Source: JACKBK01 sp963707275 (GTDB lineage Bacteria > Chloroflexota > Anaerolineae > JAAEKA01). Taken from it: DNA of 64,000 bases. Shown here one piece after another: positions 1 through 7,361 of this stretch. The notes under the pieces are model-generated. The model searched no databases. It had not been told where the DNA came from and was given only the letters and a program-made list of their open reading frames with translations. The number at the start of each line of letters is the position of its first letter. Within the stretch, counting starts at the first letter, position 1. The position numbers were made by a program, and so were the translations under genes. Location of the stretch: positions 496,001 to 560,000 of the forward strand of contig CAVPPH010000003.1 of the NCBI GenBank assembly GCA_963707275.1, written 5' to 3'.

Positions 1-224
1 GACGCGGTGAAGATGCCAGCAGCCCGCTCAGCCTCGCTCAGCCGGGCGACGAGGTTCAGCCCGCCGCGCACTTTGAACGCACCGACTGGCTGGTGGTTCT
101 CATGCTTCACCCAGACCTGCGCGCCGAGAAGCTGGCTCAAGCCGGGGTAGTGATGCAGCGGTGTGGGTCGCAGAAAGCGATAGACGTTGGAGCGGGCCGC
201 CATGATGTCGTTTAGTATTGGCAT
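1..224 (-). CDS. Threonine dehydratase-like PLP enzyme, N-terminal fragment cut by the window edge
   Basis: The reading frame starts at the ATG whose first base is 224 and runs off the left edge, giving 74 residues. It contains VWVKHEN followed by GAFKVRGG, with Lys51 as the expected Schiff-base lysine of fold-type II PLP enzymes (threonine/serine dehydratase, serine racemase, EutB-like). These enzymes deaminate hydroxy-amino acids or related substrates. The catalytic loop, phosphate-binding glycine loop and any regulatory ACT domain lie outside the window, so substrate cannot be assigned. It is the last gene seen in the minus-strand run and is separated from the next gene by a purine-rich spacer (226-277) and a hairpin. 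Confidence 0.75.
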   Translation of the reverse strand, partial: MPILNDIMAARSNVYRFLRPTPLHHYPGLSQLLGAQVWVKHENHQPVGAFKVRGGLNLVARLSEAERAAGIFTA

Positions 225-277
225 GTGAGGAGGGAGGGAAAAGAGGGAAAGGCGGGAAACGAGAGTCCGAGCGAAGC

Positions 278-312
278 ACCCTCCCGGAGATTTTGGAAAC
301 CTCCGGGAGGGT
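278..312. repeat. Hairpin of the AGGTTTC/GAAACCT type, possible terminator
   Basis: ACCCTCCCGGAGATTT and its near-perfect reverse complement (15 of 16) flank a very short loop, directly after the stop of the DUF4380-like gene on the minus strand. No clear T-run follows. A related hairpin with the same central AGGTTTC/GAAACCT core occurs at 39184-39216, so this looks like a dispersed repeat that may also serve as a 3' end. Confidence 0.55.
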
Positions 313-317
313 GGAAA

Positions 318-1208
318 TCACAATCCAAGCGACTGGACGAACGTCCGGATGCTGTCGATAGTGGTGTCAGCCTGCACGCCTGTGAACAGTTCCCAGGTCT
401 CGACGTGGGTAGTCGTGGCGCCCGGCTCCAGGCGGACCAGCGGCGCGAGCGTCTCCAGCTCCAGAAAGCGATCCCAGACGTAGACCTCGCAGTTGCTGTT
501 CTGGTCGGGATGCGGCTGCCCGGTTTGCGGGTCGAAGCGCTTGACGAAGAAGACATCGCCCGTCAGGTAGCCCAGCCAGCCGGCGTGGTTGAAGTAGCCG
601 ATCTTGAACGGCTGCTTGCGGGACTTGCCTTCGACCAGCGCCAGGTCGTCGTCGAGCCGCAGACGGGTGTCGCGGATGCGGGTGTACGACCAGAGGTTGA
701 GCTGACGGGTGGGCAGGTATTGCGACGGCACAGGCGCCTGCATCGGCAGCACAGCGACGCCACCAAGCGGCACCTGGGTGATGGCCCAGGGTGCGAGTTC
801 CACCGCCCACGATCCGGCGTTGTGCAGCGCGTGCTGGACGGTCACGGCCGGTCGGTCGGGATGCAGCGTCAACTCCATCACCTTCTGGATGCCGGTCGGC
901 GCTTCCACCGGCTGGCGCAGCCGCACGCCGCCCTCGAAAGGCTCGATCTCCAGCCCGTCGTTGTCGGGGACGTAGGTGCGCGGCATGGCTTCGGGCGCGT
1001 GCCAGAGACGATGGCCGCCGCGGATGTGGAACGTGCCGTAAGTGGTCTCCCAGTTGACGTCAGGAATCTCAGCCAGGAGGTTGTCGTCCCGCCCGGCCAG
1101 CGCCAGCCGCACGATGCGCGGGCCGGCCTCAGCCAGGAACTCGACTTGGATGTGTTCGTTTGCGATCACCAACGTGGATAGTCCGAAATAGTCTGTACCT
1201 GTTTTCAT
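318..1208 (-). CDS. DUF4380-like (mutarotase-fold) protein of unknown function
   Basis: Encodes 296 residues beginning MKTGTDYFGLSTLVI. The all-beta pattern with GPRIVRLALAG near the start, the HIRGGHRLWHAPE segment and repeated aromatic strands resembles the galactose-mutarotase-like DUF4380 family, whose members are of unknown function or sugar-binding. The start at 1208 is favoured because its ATG overlaps the stop of the upstream hydrolase by four bases (ATGA) and is preceded by AAAGGAGA; an upstream in-frame start lies inside that gene. No signal peptide is visible. The two genes are probably co-translated. Assignment to the fold is by eye and the substrate is unknown. Confidence 0.7.
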   Translation of the reverse strand: MKTGTDYFGLSTLVIANEHIQVEFLAEAGPRIVRLALAGRDDNLLAEIPDVNWETTYGTFHIRGGHRLWHAPEAMPRTYVPDNDGLEIEPFEGGVRLRQPVEAPTGIQKVMELTLHPDRPAVTVQHALHNAGSWAVELAPWAITQVPLGGVAVLPMQAPVPSQYLPTRQLNLWSYTRIRDTRLRLDDDLALVEGKSRKQPFKIGYFNHAGWLGYLTGDVFFVKRFDPQTGQPHPDQNSNCEVYVWDRFLELETLAPLVRLEPGATTTHVETWELFTGVQADTTIDSIRTFVQSLGL

Positions 1209-2008
1209 CCGACAGTCTCCTTTAGCCATGTAATGAACTCGGTCCAAGCCGCGCTTGCTGCGCCTCCGGCCTGAATCTCATCCATTCCACCGACGAAGGC
1301 ATGGCCAACGCCGGGGTAGATTGTTATCTGGTTGGGAATGCCGGCGGTATCCAGCGCAACATCAAATGCGTTGACTTCCGACAGTGGGATCGAAGCATCC
1401 TCGGCGCCGAAGATGCCCAGCACCGGTCCCGGCAGCACGCTCAGCTGCGCAGGATCGGTCACAAGCGACCCATAGAAGATACCGGTAGCTGCCGGCTTAT
1501 CCGAGTTCAAACTGTATTGCAGCGCAGCATCGCCGCCGTAACAGAATCCCATGACGGCCACCCTGTCAGGGTCGACATCGGGCTGGCCGGCAAGCCAATC
1601 GAATGCCGCGTCCATGTCAACTATCACCCGCTCCATGGGCGTCGTGACACGCAGGTAGATGGCCCGCGGTATCCAGCCGGTGGTCTTGCCGCGGTAAGTA
1701 TCAGGCGCGACCACAACGTAGCCCTCCTGAGCAAGCGCGTCGGCTTTCTCGATCACGTCAGGGCGCAACCCAAAAAACTCGTGGATCATGACAACGCCCG
1801 GATGGGTCCCAGTATCGTCAGTTGAGTCGGGTCGCGCAACATATGCCCTGATCTCCTGGCCGTCGGGTCCGGTGATCGTCGTGTTGGTCAGTTGCTCGAC
1901 GCGGTTGCCGCCAGCCAAAGCATCGATCATCACACTGCCTACCAACAGGAGCATAAGAGCGAGCAGCAAGCCGCCGAGGACCAGAAGAATGATACGGATG
2001 ATTTTCAT
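1205..2008 (-). CDS. Membrane-anchored dienelactone hydrolase family protein
   Basis: 267 residues. Residues 1-27 form a strongly hydrophobic helix (signal anchor), then an alpha/beta hydrolase of the dienelactone hydrolase (DLH) family follows. The nucleophile motif GFCYGG places Cys156, Asp204 lies in GAEDAS and His236 in GVGHAF, giving the Cys-Asp-His triad typical of DLH; HEFFGL near residue 76 carries the glutamate that activates the cysteine in this family. The substrate is probably an ester or lactone outside the membrane, but this is not determinable. A TATAAT-like box on the minus strand (2101-2106) lies upstream without a good -35. It is separated from the CODH operon by the terminator at 2127-2156. 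Confidence 0.85.
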   Translation of the reverse strand: MKIIRIILLVLGGLLLALMLLLVGSVMIDALAGGNRVEQLTNTTITGPDGQEIRAYVARPDSTDDTGTHPGVVMIHEFFGLRPDVIEKADALAQEGYVVVAPDTYRGKTTGWIPRAIYLRVTTPMERVIVDMDAAFDWLAGQPDVDPDRVAVMGFCYGGDAALQYSLNSDKPAATGIFYGSLVTDPAQLSVLPGPVLGIFGAEDASIPLSEVNAFDVALDTAGIPNQITIYPGVGHAFVGGMDEIQAGGAASAAWTEFITWLKETVG

Positions 2009-2126
2009 AGCTCGGTTCAGATTCTGCCTTTCATGGAATACAACACGCTGTCACAATTCAAGATCTGTCAACCCGACTGACACAGCGGCGGGGTGCGAGG
2101 ATTATACCGCATTCCACAACAGACGA

Positions 2127-2156
2127 GAAAGCCCTCGACAAATGCCGAGGGCTTTC
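2127..2156 (-). terminator. Terminator of the CODH/ACS operon
   Basis: GAAAGCCCTCG and its exact reverse complement flank an 8-nt loop, 48 nt after the stop of the last operon gene (cooC). The stem base supplies TTTC on both strands. It is the first strong stem after the operon and sits before the DLH gene. Confidence 0.7.
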
Positions 2157-2204
2157 ATGCTCCTTCCCCCGACAAGCGGGGCTTTCCACGGATTTGATCA
2201 ATGG

Positions 2205-2978
2205 CTATGTGAGTTCCAACCGCTCCCAAATCGCCCGCCCGGCAGCTACCGTCTCGGGCGCGATGTCGTAAACGGCTTGCCCGGTCAGATCGGCCTCGAT
2301 GACTTGCGGATCGTAGGGCAGGAAGCCGATCACAGGCAATTCGTCAGCGATCTGGCGAATGAACGCCTTGTCAGACTCGCCGCGCACCTTGTTGCCCACC
2401 AGGTAGAGTCGCCGCAGGCCGATGTCGTTGGCCAGACGGCGAATCTCCTCCATGACGCCCACGCTGCGGCGCCCCGGCTCCACGACGATGATCATCGCGT
2501 CGACCGACTGCGCAGTTGCCCGACCCAGATGCTCCACGCCAGCCTCCATGTCGAGGATCAACACCTCGTTGCGGCGCATGAAGAGATGCGTAGTCAGCGC
2601 CTTGAGCAGCGCGTTTTCGGGACACAGACAGCCGGTGCCGCCGATCTTGATGGTGCCCATGCGCAGCAGGCGAATGTCACGATAAGTGGCGCTGAAGCGG
2701 TCGGGGATGTCATCCACCTTGGGATTGAGCTTGAAGAAGCCGCCAACTGTGCCCGGCTGCGCGCCGGTGCGTTCGAAGATCAGCTCATCCATCTCGGACA
2801 CCGGTTCGATCTCGGCAACCAGCTCCGGCGGGAAGCCCAAAGCATTGCTGAGCCCGGAAGCGGGATCAGCATCGACGGCCAGCACGTTATAGCCAGCCTC
2901 CTGATACAGATAAGCCAGCAGCGAGGACAGGGTCGTCTTGCCAACGCCGCCTTTGCCGGTGATTGCGATTTTGTTCAT
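2205..2978 (-). CDS. cooC: CooC/AcsF-type nickel-insertion ATPase (copy 1)
   Basis: 257 residues. The deviant Walker A GKGGVGKTT is at residues 8-16, DADPASGLSNALG matches switch I of MinD/CooC ATPases, and Cys117-x-Cys119 (GCLCPEN) is the CXC pair that binds nickel or zinc at the dimer interface in CooC. The family hydrolyses ATP to load Ni into CO dehydrogenase (CooC) or acetyl-CoA synthase (AcsF). The gene is the last of the operon, 5 nt after metF, and full length. A second paralogue lies at 6059-6850; which one serves CODH and which serves ACS cannot be told from sequence alone. Confidence 0.92.
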   Translation of the reverse strand: MNKIAITGKGGVGKTTLSSLLAYLYQEAGYNVLAVDADPASGLSNALGFPPELVAEIEPVSEMDELIFERTGAQPGTVGGFFKLNPKVDDIPDRFSATYRDIRLLRMGTIKIGGTGCLCPENALLKALTTHLFMRRNEVLILDMEAGVEHLGRATAQSVDAMIIVVEPGRRSVGVMEEIRRLANDIGLRRLYLVGNKVRGESDKAFIRQIADELPVIGFLPYDPQVIEADLTGQAVYDIAPETVAAGRAIWERLELT

Positions 2979-2983
2979 TCGCC

Positions 2984-4204
2984 TTATGCCACCACAGCCT
3001 TTAACTCGGCCATGTCCTTGATCACCGGCCGCGGCACGCCGGACTCGTCGATCAGCCGCGGGACGATCTCTTCCCAGTGGACGGCCATGACGTGCATGCC
3101 GTTGATGCCGGCGGTGTTCTTGAGCTTCTCGATGATCTCCAGAGCGATGGCGACACCGGTCTCCTGTTGCGCAACCTTGTCGTCGCCCGCGTCATCCATG
3201 CGCTTGACGATCTCCGGCGGGATGTAGACGCCCGCGACCTCTTCGGCCATGAAATGCGCCGCGCGCGCGCTTTTCAGCGGGATGATGCCGGCCAGGATGT
3301 AGACCTTGTCCAGCAGGTCGCGCTTGTCCAATGCCTCCAGCCACTCCAGGAAGCGGTCATGGTCGAAGACCGGCTGGGTCTGGACGAACTGCGCGCCGGC
3401 GTTGACCTTCTTGTGCATGCGGATCGCCTCGTACTTGGGCGGTGCTCCGAAGGGCGAGGCGGCCGTGCCAAGGAACCACTGCGGGCGCGCCTTGATCTTG
3501 CGGCCGTCCAGATAGATGCCTTCGTCGCGCATCCGGCGCAGTATCCACAGCATCTGCACCGCATCCAGGTCGAACTGGTCGGGCTTGGCCATCGGCCCAA
3601 TGCCGGCGCTGTGATGATCGCCGCTGAGGCAGAGGAGGTTGCGAATGCGCAGCCCGGCCGCGCCCATGGCCTCAGAAGCGATGGCTACCCGGGTCCGGTC
3701 GCGCGCCTGGAGTTGCATGACCGGCTCCAGCCCTTCTTGCAAGGAATGAACGCTGGCTGCCATGCTGCTCATTCGCGGGGTGGCGGAAGCGCTGTCGGTG
3801 AAGTTAGCAGCAACCACGTAGTCCTGCAGGAAACCGACCTTGCGGTCTTCGATGGCGAAGGACGCGTCCAGCGGCGGTGCGATCTCAGCGGTGGTGGTGA
3901 ATACGCCCGTGCGCAGATTGGCCTCCAGCAGCGACAGCGGCTCGGTATAGGCCGGCGGGTGATACTCGCTGTCGCCCTGCCACCAGTCAGGCTGGCGGGC
4001 ATTGAGGAACAGCTCGTCCCAGGAACGGCTGAACTTCTCTTTGTCACGCACGAAGTCCAGCGGATTCACCCGCTCCTCCTGCGCCCGCCACAGCCGCCCG
4101 ACGTCCAGCCAGGTCTCGTTGCCGACGCGCGAGCCGTCCAGCGGCGCGTTGATCTCCAGCAGCCTGTCCTCCCGCCCCAGCTTCTCCGCCCGCTCGTAGA
4201 TCAT
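2984..4204 (-). CDS. metF: Methylenetetrahydrofolate reductase, MetF domain
   Basis: 406 residues with the MTHFR TIM-barrel pattern: TTAEIAPP near residue 106 holds the catalytic glutamate, LCLSGDHH, and AGAQFVQTQPVFD of the folate/flavin site. It reduces methylene-THF to methyl-THF for AcsE. The reading frame very probably continues upstream into the zinc/Fe-S MetV domain: the in-frame sequence just before the ATG reads RCEVDPTRPCTWY, the usual end of the MetV cysteine region. The two are joined by one surplus base near the GGG run at 4249-4251. The protein would then be a MetV-MetF fusion of about 494 residues. Cotranscribed with acsE upstream and cooC downstream. Confidence 0.9.
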   Translation of the reverse strand: MIYERAEKLGREDRLLEINAPLDGSRVGNETWLDVGRLWRAQEERVNPLDFVRDKEKFSRSWDELFLNARQPDWWQGDSEYHPPAYTEPLSLLEANLRTGVFTTTAEIAPPLDASFAIEDRKVGFLQDYVVAANFTDSASATPRMSSMAASVHSLQEGLEPVMQLQARDRTRVAIASEAMGAAGLRIRNLLCLSGDHHSAGIGPMAKPDQFDLDAVQMLWILRRMRDEGIYLDGRKIKARPQWFLGTAASPFGAPPKYEAIRMHKKVNAGAQFVQTQPVFDHDRFLEWLEALDKRDLLDKVYILAGIIPLKSARAAHFMAEEVAGVYIPPEIVKRMDDAGDDKVAQQETGVAIALEIIEKLKNTAGINGMHVMAVHWEEIVPRLIDESGVPRPVIKDMAELKAVVA

Positions 4205-4249
4205 GTACCACGTGCACGGTCGCGTCGGATCGACCTCGCAGCGTCTCGG

Positions 4250-4469
4250 GTGTCGCGCCGCCGCACAGGCCGTTGCGCAACCCCTTGGGGCAGGTCATGG
4301 GACAGACGAACGCGGTCTCCTGCAGGATGCAGTTGCCACACATGCGGCAGCCGAACAGCGCGCTTTTCGTAACCTGTTCAAAGCTGGTAAACAGCCGGAT
4401 GGGAGCCGACTCCTCGCGTCTGTAGGGCTTGAAAGGCGCCTGATAGCGGCGGGGGGAAAAGAGGGACAT
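4250..4469 (-). CDS. metV: MetV-type Cys-rich domain, N-terminal part of MetVF (split by a frameshift)
   Basis: The open frame starts at 4469 after GGAGGCAACC. Residues 41-71 carry GCRMCGNC, then Cys56, Cys60 and RNGLCGG, the cysteine pattern of the MTHFR C-terminal family (MetV), which partners MetF in acetogens and lets it receive electrons from other carriers. After CGGATP the frame runs on out of register to 4044. Removing one base at 4249-4251 joins it to RCEVDPTRPCTWYMIYERAE of metF. I infer one fused gene spanning 2984-4469. Confidence 0.8.
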
Positions 4470-4500
4470 TGGTTGCCTCCGGGAGGGAAAAGGTTGGAAG

Positions 4501-4575
4501 TTGCAGGTTGCAGGTTGCAGTGCAGAGGTTTAAGCTTACGGTTTCCAGAACTCGCTACCTGCCACGTGCAACCTG
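4501..4575. repeat. Word-repeat hairpin (GTTGCAG / CTGCAAC-like) in the metV-acsE gap
   Basis: Three tandem copies of TTGCAGG (4501-4520) face a right arm CCTGCCACGTGCAACCTG (4558-4575), so GGTTGCA pairs with TGCAACC across an AT-richer centre. It fills the gap between acsE and metV apart from the ribosome binding site. One of the class described under findings. Confidence 0.6.
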
Positions 4576-4582
4576 TTACTCG

Positions 4583-5510
4583 TCAGACTTCCAAATACGA
4601 GTCGGTGTAGATGACGTCATTATACAACACCTGCGCCGTTTTGAAGATCGCGACCTGCTCAGGGTCGCTCCAGTCAACGTCGCTGCGTGTCGATCTTCTC
4701 CATGGCTGCGGTGCGGTCGAACAGGGTGATCAGCAGGCGGCCTTTGCCGGTGCTGTCGTCGCGGTTGTCCACGGTGTTCATGAACTCCCAGAGCTGCTCG
4801 TCCATGGGATTGGCGATGGCGTAGTCAGCGCCGGCTGCCATCAGCATGATGAGGTAGGTGTTGTTGATCAGCGGACGCATGTGATGTGGCACCTGGTTGG
4901 AGACGTTGCTCAGGCCGACATTGACCATCGGCGGCGGGTCGCCAGCGAACTTGAGCATGCGCACCGCCTCGACGCATTCAGGCACGTACTGCTGGCAGCC
5001 GCTGACGGTCAGCACCAGCGGATCGATCAGCAGGTCAGGCAGGTCCATCTCCAGTTCCATCGCCCGCGGGATCAGCGACTCCAGCGCGATGTTGACCCGC
5101 TCGTCAGCGCTGACGGGGATGCCGCCCACGCCCATGGTCAGGGCGATGAGCCGCGCGCCGAACTTCTTGGCCACCAGCGGCACGTTGAGCAGGCGCTCCT
5201 CCTCAGCCGACGTGGAGTTGATGATGCACGGCACCTTGGCGACTTCCAGCGCGGCCTCGATGGCGGCCAGGTTGGTGGTGTCCAGGCTGAGCGGCACCGG
5301 CGCGACTTCCTGCACCGTTTCCACCAGCCAGGGCAGTATCTCGTGGCCCATCTTCTTCTGCGGGCCGATGTTCAGGTCCAGCGCGACCGCGCCGTGGCGC
5401 ACCTGCTGCACAGCTAACTCCTGGAAAAAGGCGCCATCGCGGTTGGCAATCGCTTCCTTGACTTTGGGCGAGATGATGTGGATGTTCTCGCCTATGATGT
5501 TGATGGGCAT
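4583..5510 (-). CDS. acsE: Methyl-THF:corrinoid/Fe-S protein methyltransferase AcsE (C-terminus frameshifted)
   Basis: A pterin-binding (DHPS-like) TIM barrel that moves the methyl group of methyl-THF to the cobalt of AcsCD. Visible motifs: INIIGENIH at the start, LDLNIGP, PLSLDTTN, NSTSAEEERL, and NVGLSNVSNQVP of the folate-binding strand. The start at 5510 follows AAAGGAG with good spacing. The continuous frame stops at 4674 after IDTQRR, but the next frame continues with VDWSDPEQVAIFKTAQVLYN and ends YTDSYLEV at 4583, which is the conserved C-terminal helix region. One surplus base near 4682-4695 explains this. Corrected length is about 308 residues. Confidence 0.88.
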
Positions 5511-5543
5511 GAGTAGCTCCTTTGAAAACACTCGCCTCTGATG

Positions 5544-6062
5544 TCAGTCGCCAGTGGCAAGCGCGGGTCGGTAAACGGCGTCTCCAAAATCGCCCACAAA
5601 CTGTGGCAGGTCGGGGTGTCCCAGCATCTGCCGGACAGCGTGGGCTTCGCCAGTGTGAAACCAATAGTGATAGATGTTGCGCAGCAGCAGTGTGCCGACG
5701 CTCTCGGCCATAGGTTCGCCCTGGCGCATGAAATGCGTCAGCAAAGCTTCCGAGGTCAACGTTTCCAGATAGGCGTCGGCCGCGGCGGTAACTTCCTGCC
5801 ATGTCGTCCACATGTCAGCCAGCGGCGGCGTGCTGGCAGGCTTGCCAAAACCCACTAGTTCCCACAGCTCTGGATGCACGCGCTTCCCCTGCGCCAGATA
5901 GCCCCAGTACGCGTCCTCCTGGTTAGCCAGGTGACCGATCATCCACGAGACGCAGTTCATCGGCAGCAGCCGCTGGCGCGCATCCTCGTCAGAGATGCCC
6001 TCTAGGCAGCGCACGAACTCGCTTCGGGCAAAACGGAGCTGAGCGACAAGCGGGTGCGTCAT
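5544..6062 (-). CDS. DinB-like four-helix metal-binding protein
   Basis: 172 residues of the DinB/YfiT-like superfamily: four amphipathic helices with His at IGHLANQEDAYW and at HYWFHTGEAHAVRQMLGH, matching the usual three-His metal site. Members act as metal-dependent thiol-S-transferases or have unknown roles. The start ATG overlaps the stop of cooC copy 2 (TCATGA), so it is translationally coupled to a nickel chaperone; acsE follows 33 nt later. A DinB protein inside a Wood-Ljungdahl operon is not expected. It could handle a thiol cofactor or stress-related metal, but no function can be assigned. Confidence 0.8.
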   Translation of the reverse strand: MTHPLVAQLRFARSEFVRCLEGISDEDARQRLLPMNCVSWMIGHLANQEDAYWGYLAQGKRVHPELWELVGFGKPASTPPLADMWTTWQEVTAAADAYLETLTSEALLTHFMRQGEPMAESVGTLLLRNIYHYWFHTGEAHAVRQMLGHPDLPQFVGDFGDAVYRPALATGD

Positions 6063-6850
6063 GAACGCTCTCCAAACATGATGTGATCCAGCAGCGTCGC
6101 CACGGCCTGCCGCGCCGGGCTGTCAGGCGGAAGCTGGGCCAGCGGCTTGCCCTCGGCGTCGTACTGGTTCACCAGCAGATCGGCCGGGATGACACCTACC
6201 AGAGACGCGTCGTACTGATCGAGCATGGCCTGGATGGCCGGCGGCACGACGGTCCTGCCGTTGCCCGACAGCGGCACGCGATTGATCACGATCCCCTTGT
6301 TCCTGACGTTGATGCCTAGGTCGTCGGCCATCCTCAACATGTGACCGATAGCCGTCACGCCGCGCACGGTGGGATCACTGACCAGCAGCATCCAGTCCAC
6401 GTCACGGGTCGTGCGCCGGCTGAGATGCTCCATGCCGGCCTCGTTGTCCATCACGACGTAGGCGTAGCTCTCGCTCATCACATCCACGATCTGGCGCAGT
6501 GAGTGGTTGACAGGGCAGTAGCAGCCGGGGCCTTCGGGCCGGCCCATTGCCAGCAGGTCGAAGTCGTCCGCCTCTTCCACAGCCTGGCGGATCTGCACAT
6601 CCAGCATCTCGCGCTGGGAAACGCCCAGTCCCATCTGCGTTCGCTGCACGTCGGCCAGCAGATCCTCGCGCAGATCGCCCACGGTGCGCGTCAACGGCAC
6701 ACCCAGCGCCAGGTTCAGGTTGCTGCTGGGATCCGCATCGATGGCCAGCACGGGATACGCGCCCCGTTTCACCAGAATATCGACCAGCAGCGCCGCCACG
6801 GTCGTCTTGCCCGTGCCGCCCTTGCCGGCCAGTGCGATCGTTGTAGTCAA
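6059..6850 (-). CDS. cooC: CooC/AcsF-type nickel-insertion ATPase (copy 2)
   Basis: 263 residues. P-loop GKGGTGKTT at residues 9-17, DADPSSNLNLALG switch region, and CXC pair Cys110/Cys112 in GCYCPVNH. The start is a TTG at 6850 with GGAGAG upstream. The protein is only distantly similar to copy 1 across the helical region, so the two are not a recent duplication. They probably divide the labour between CODH and acetyl-CoA synthase nickel loading. It directly follows the GxxExxY cassette and precedes the DinB gene with a 4-nt overlap. Confidence 0.9.
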   Translation of the reverse strand: MTTTIALAGKGGTGKTTVAALLVDILVKRGAYPVLAIDADPSSNLNLALGVPLTRTVGDLREDLLADVQRTQMGLGVSQREMLDVQIRQAVEEADDFDLLAMGRPEGPGCYCPVNHSLRQIVDVMSESYAYVVMDNEAGMEHLSRRTTRDVDWMLLVSDPTVRGVTAIGHMLRMADDLGINVRNKGIVINRVPLSGNGRTVVPPAIQAMLDQYDASLVGVIPADLLVNQYDAEGKPLAQLPPDSPARQAVATLLDHIMFGERS

Positions 6851-6868
6851 TGGTCTCTCCGATTTCTT

Positions 6869-7361
6869 GCCACGAATTGCACGAATTTCTCAAATTGGGA
6901 TCAGATTCTCTGGGTTGTGCCTGCCTGCGAACTTCAGCGGATGATCCGGTGATATTGCAGAGACTCTGCGCCGAAGTTCAACAGAATAGCAAGTCGCAAC
7001 CCGGTCGCTACTAGGTAGTGATGCGCTTGCGCTTCATGCGCCCTGGTTAGCCTGGAAACAGCCTTCAATTCAAGGATAATCTTGTCTTCTACCACGATGT
7101 CAGCCGCATATTGTCCGACCAATCGGTCCTTGTATGTCACTGGCAAAGGTTTCTGTTGCTCGAACGGGATCTCTCGTAGAGCAAGCTCATGCGCCAAAGC
7201 TGTTTCATAAACGCTTTCCAGAAACCCGGGACCGAGCACCGTGTGTACTTCCATGGCTGCGCCAACGACTGCATATGAAAGCTCAGGATACAGTATTTCA
7301 GCCATCGAGCATCACTCTACGATTCCGGTGAATAATTCGTAAAATTCGTGCAATTCGTGGC
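6869..7361. mobile_element. Candidate mobile cassette: GxxExxY gene bounded by perfect 20-bp inverted repeats
   Basis: GCCACGAATTGCACGAATTT at 6869-6888 is repeated exactly in inverted form at 7342-7361. The two ends enclose only the GxxExxY gene. The right end abuts the stop codon of acsV (TAG, 7361-7363), and the left end stops 19 nt before the start of cooC copy 2, so the unit sits precisely in an operon gap without breaking either gene. No direct target duplication is obvious. Solo hairpins with the same word occur at 12227-12302 and 15187-15258. Mobility is inferred. Confidence 0.55.
6934..7305 (-). CDS. GxxExxY family protein (PD-(D/E)XK nuclease-like)
   Basis: 123 residues. GFLESVY at residues 27-33 is the name-giving GxxExxY motif, followed by LAHELALREI. 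Asp69 in YAADIVV and Glu79-Leu-Lys81 (ELKAV) fit the PD-(D/E)XK nuclease core of the PDDEXK_3 family. The final strand-rich part RLAILLNFG is typical of the family. Biochemical function is unknown in the family as far as I know. It is the only gene in the operon with no conceivable step in CO or methyl chemistry and it is bracketed by inverted repeats, which supports insertion as cargo. Confidence 0.88.
   Translation of the reverse strand: MAEILYPELSYAVVGAAMEVHTVLGPGFLESVYETALAHELALREIPFEQQKPLPVTYKDRLVGQYAADIVVEDKIILELKAVSRLTRAHEAQAHHYLVATGLRLAILLNFGAESLQYHRIIR

Noticed and set aside
4501..4520. Tandem GTTGCAG words as a possible CRISPR or VNTR
   Set aside because: Copies are contiguous with no spacers, and complementary words lie on the opposite side, so it is a hairpin spacer, not an array.
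2422..4610. Long plus-strand frames opposite cooC and metF
   Set aside because: Shadow frames of conserved minus-strand genes, without ribosome binding sites or family motifs.
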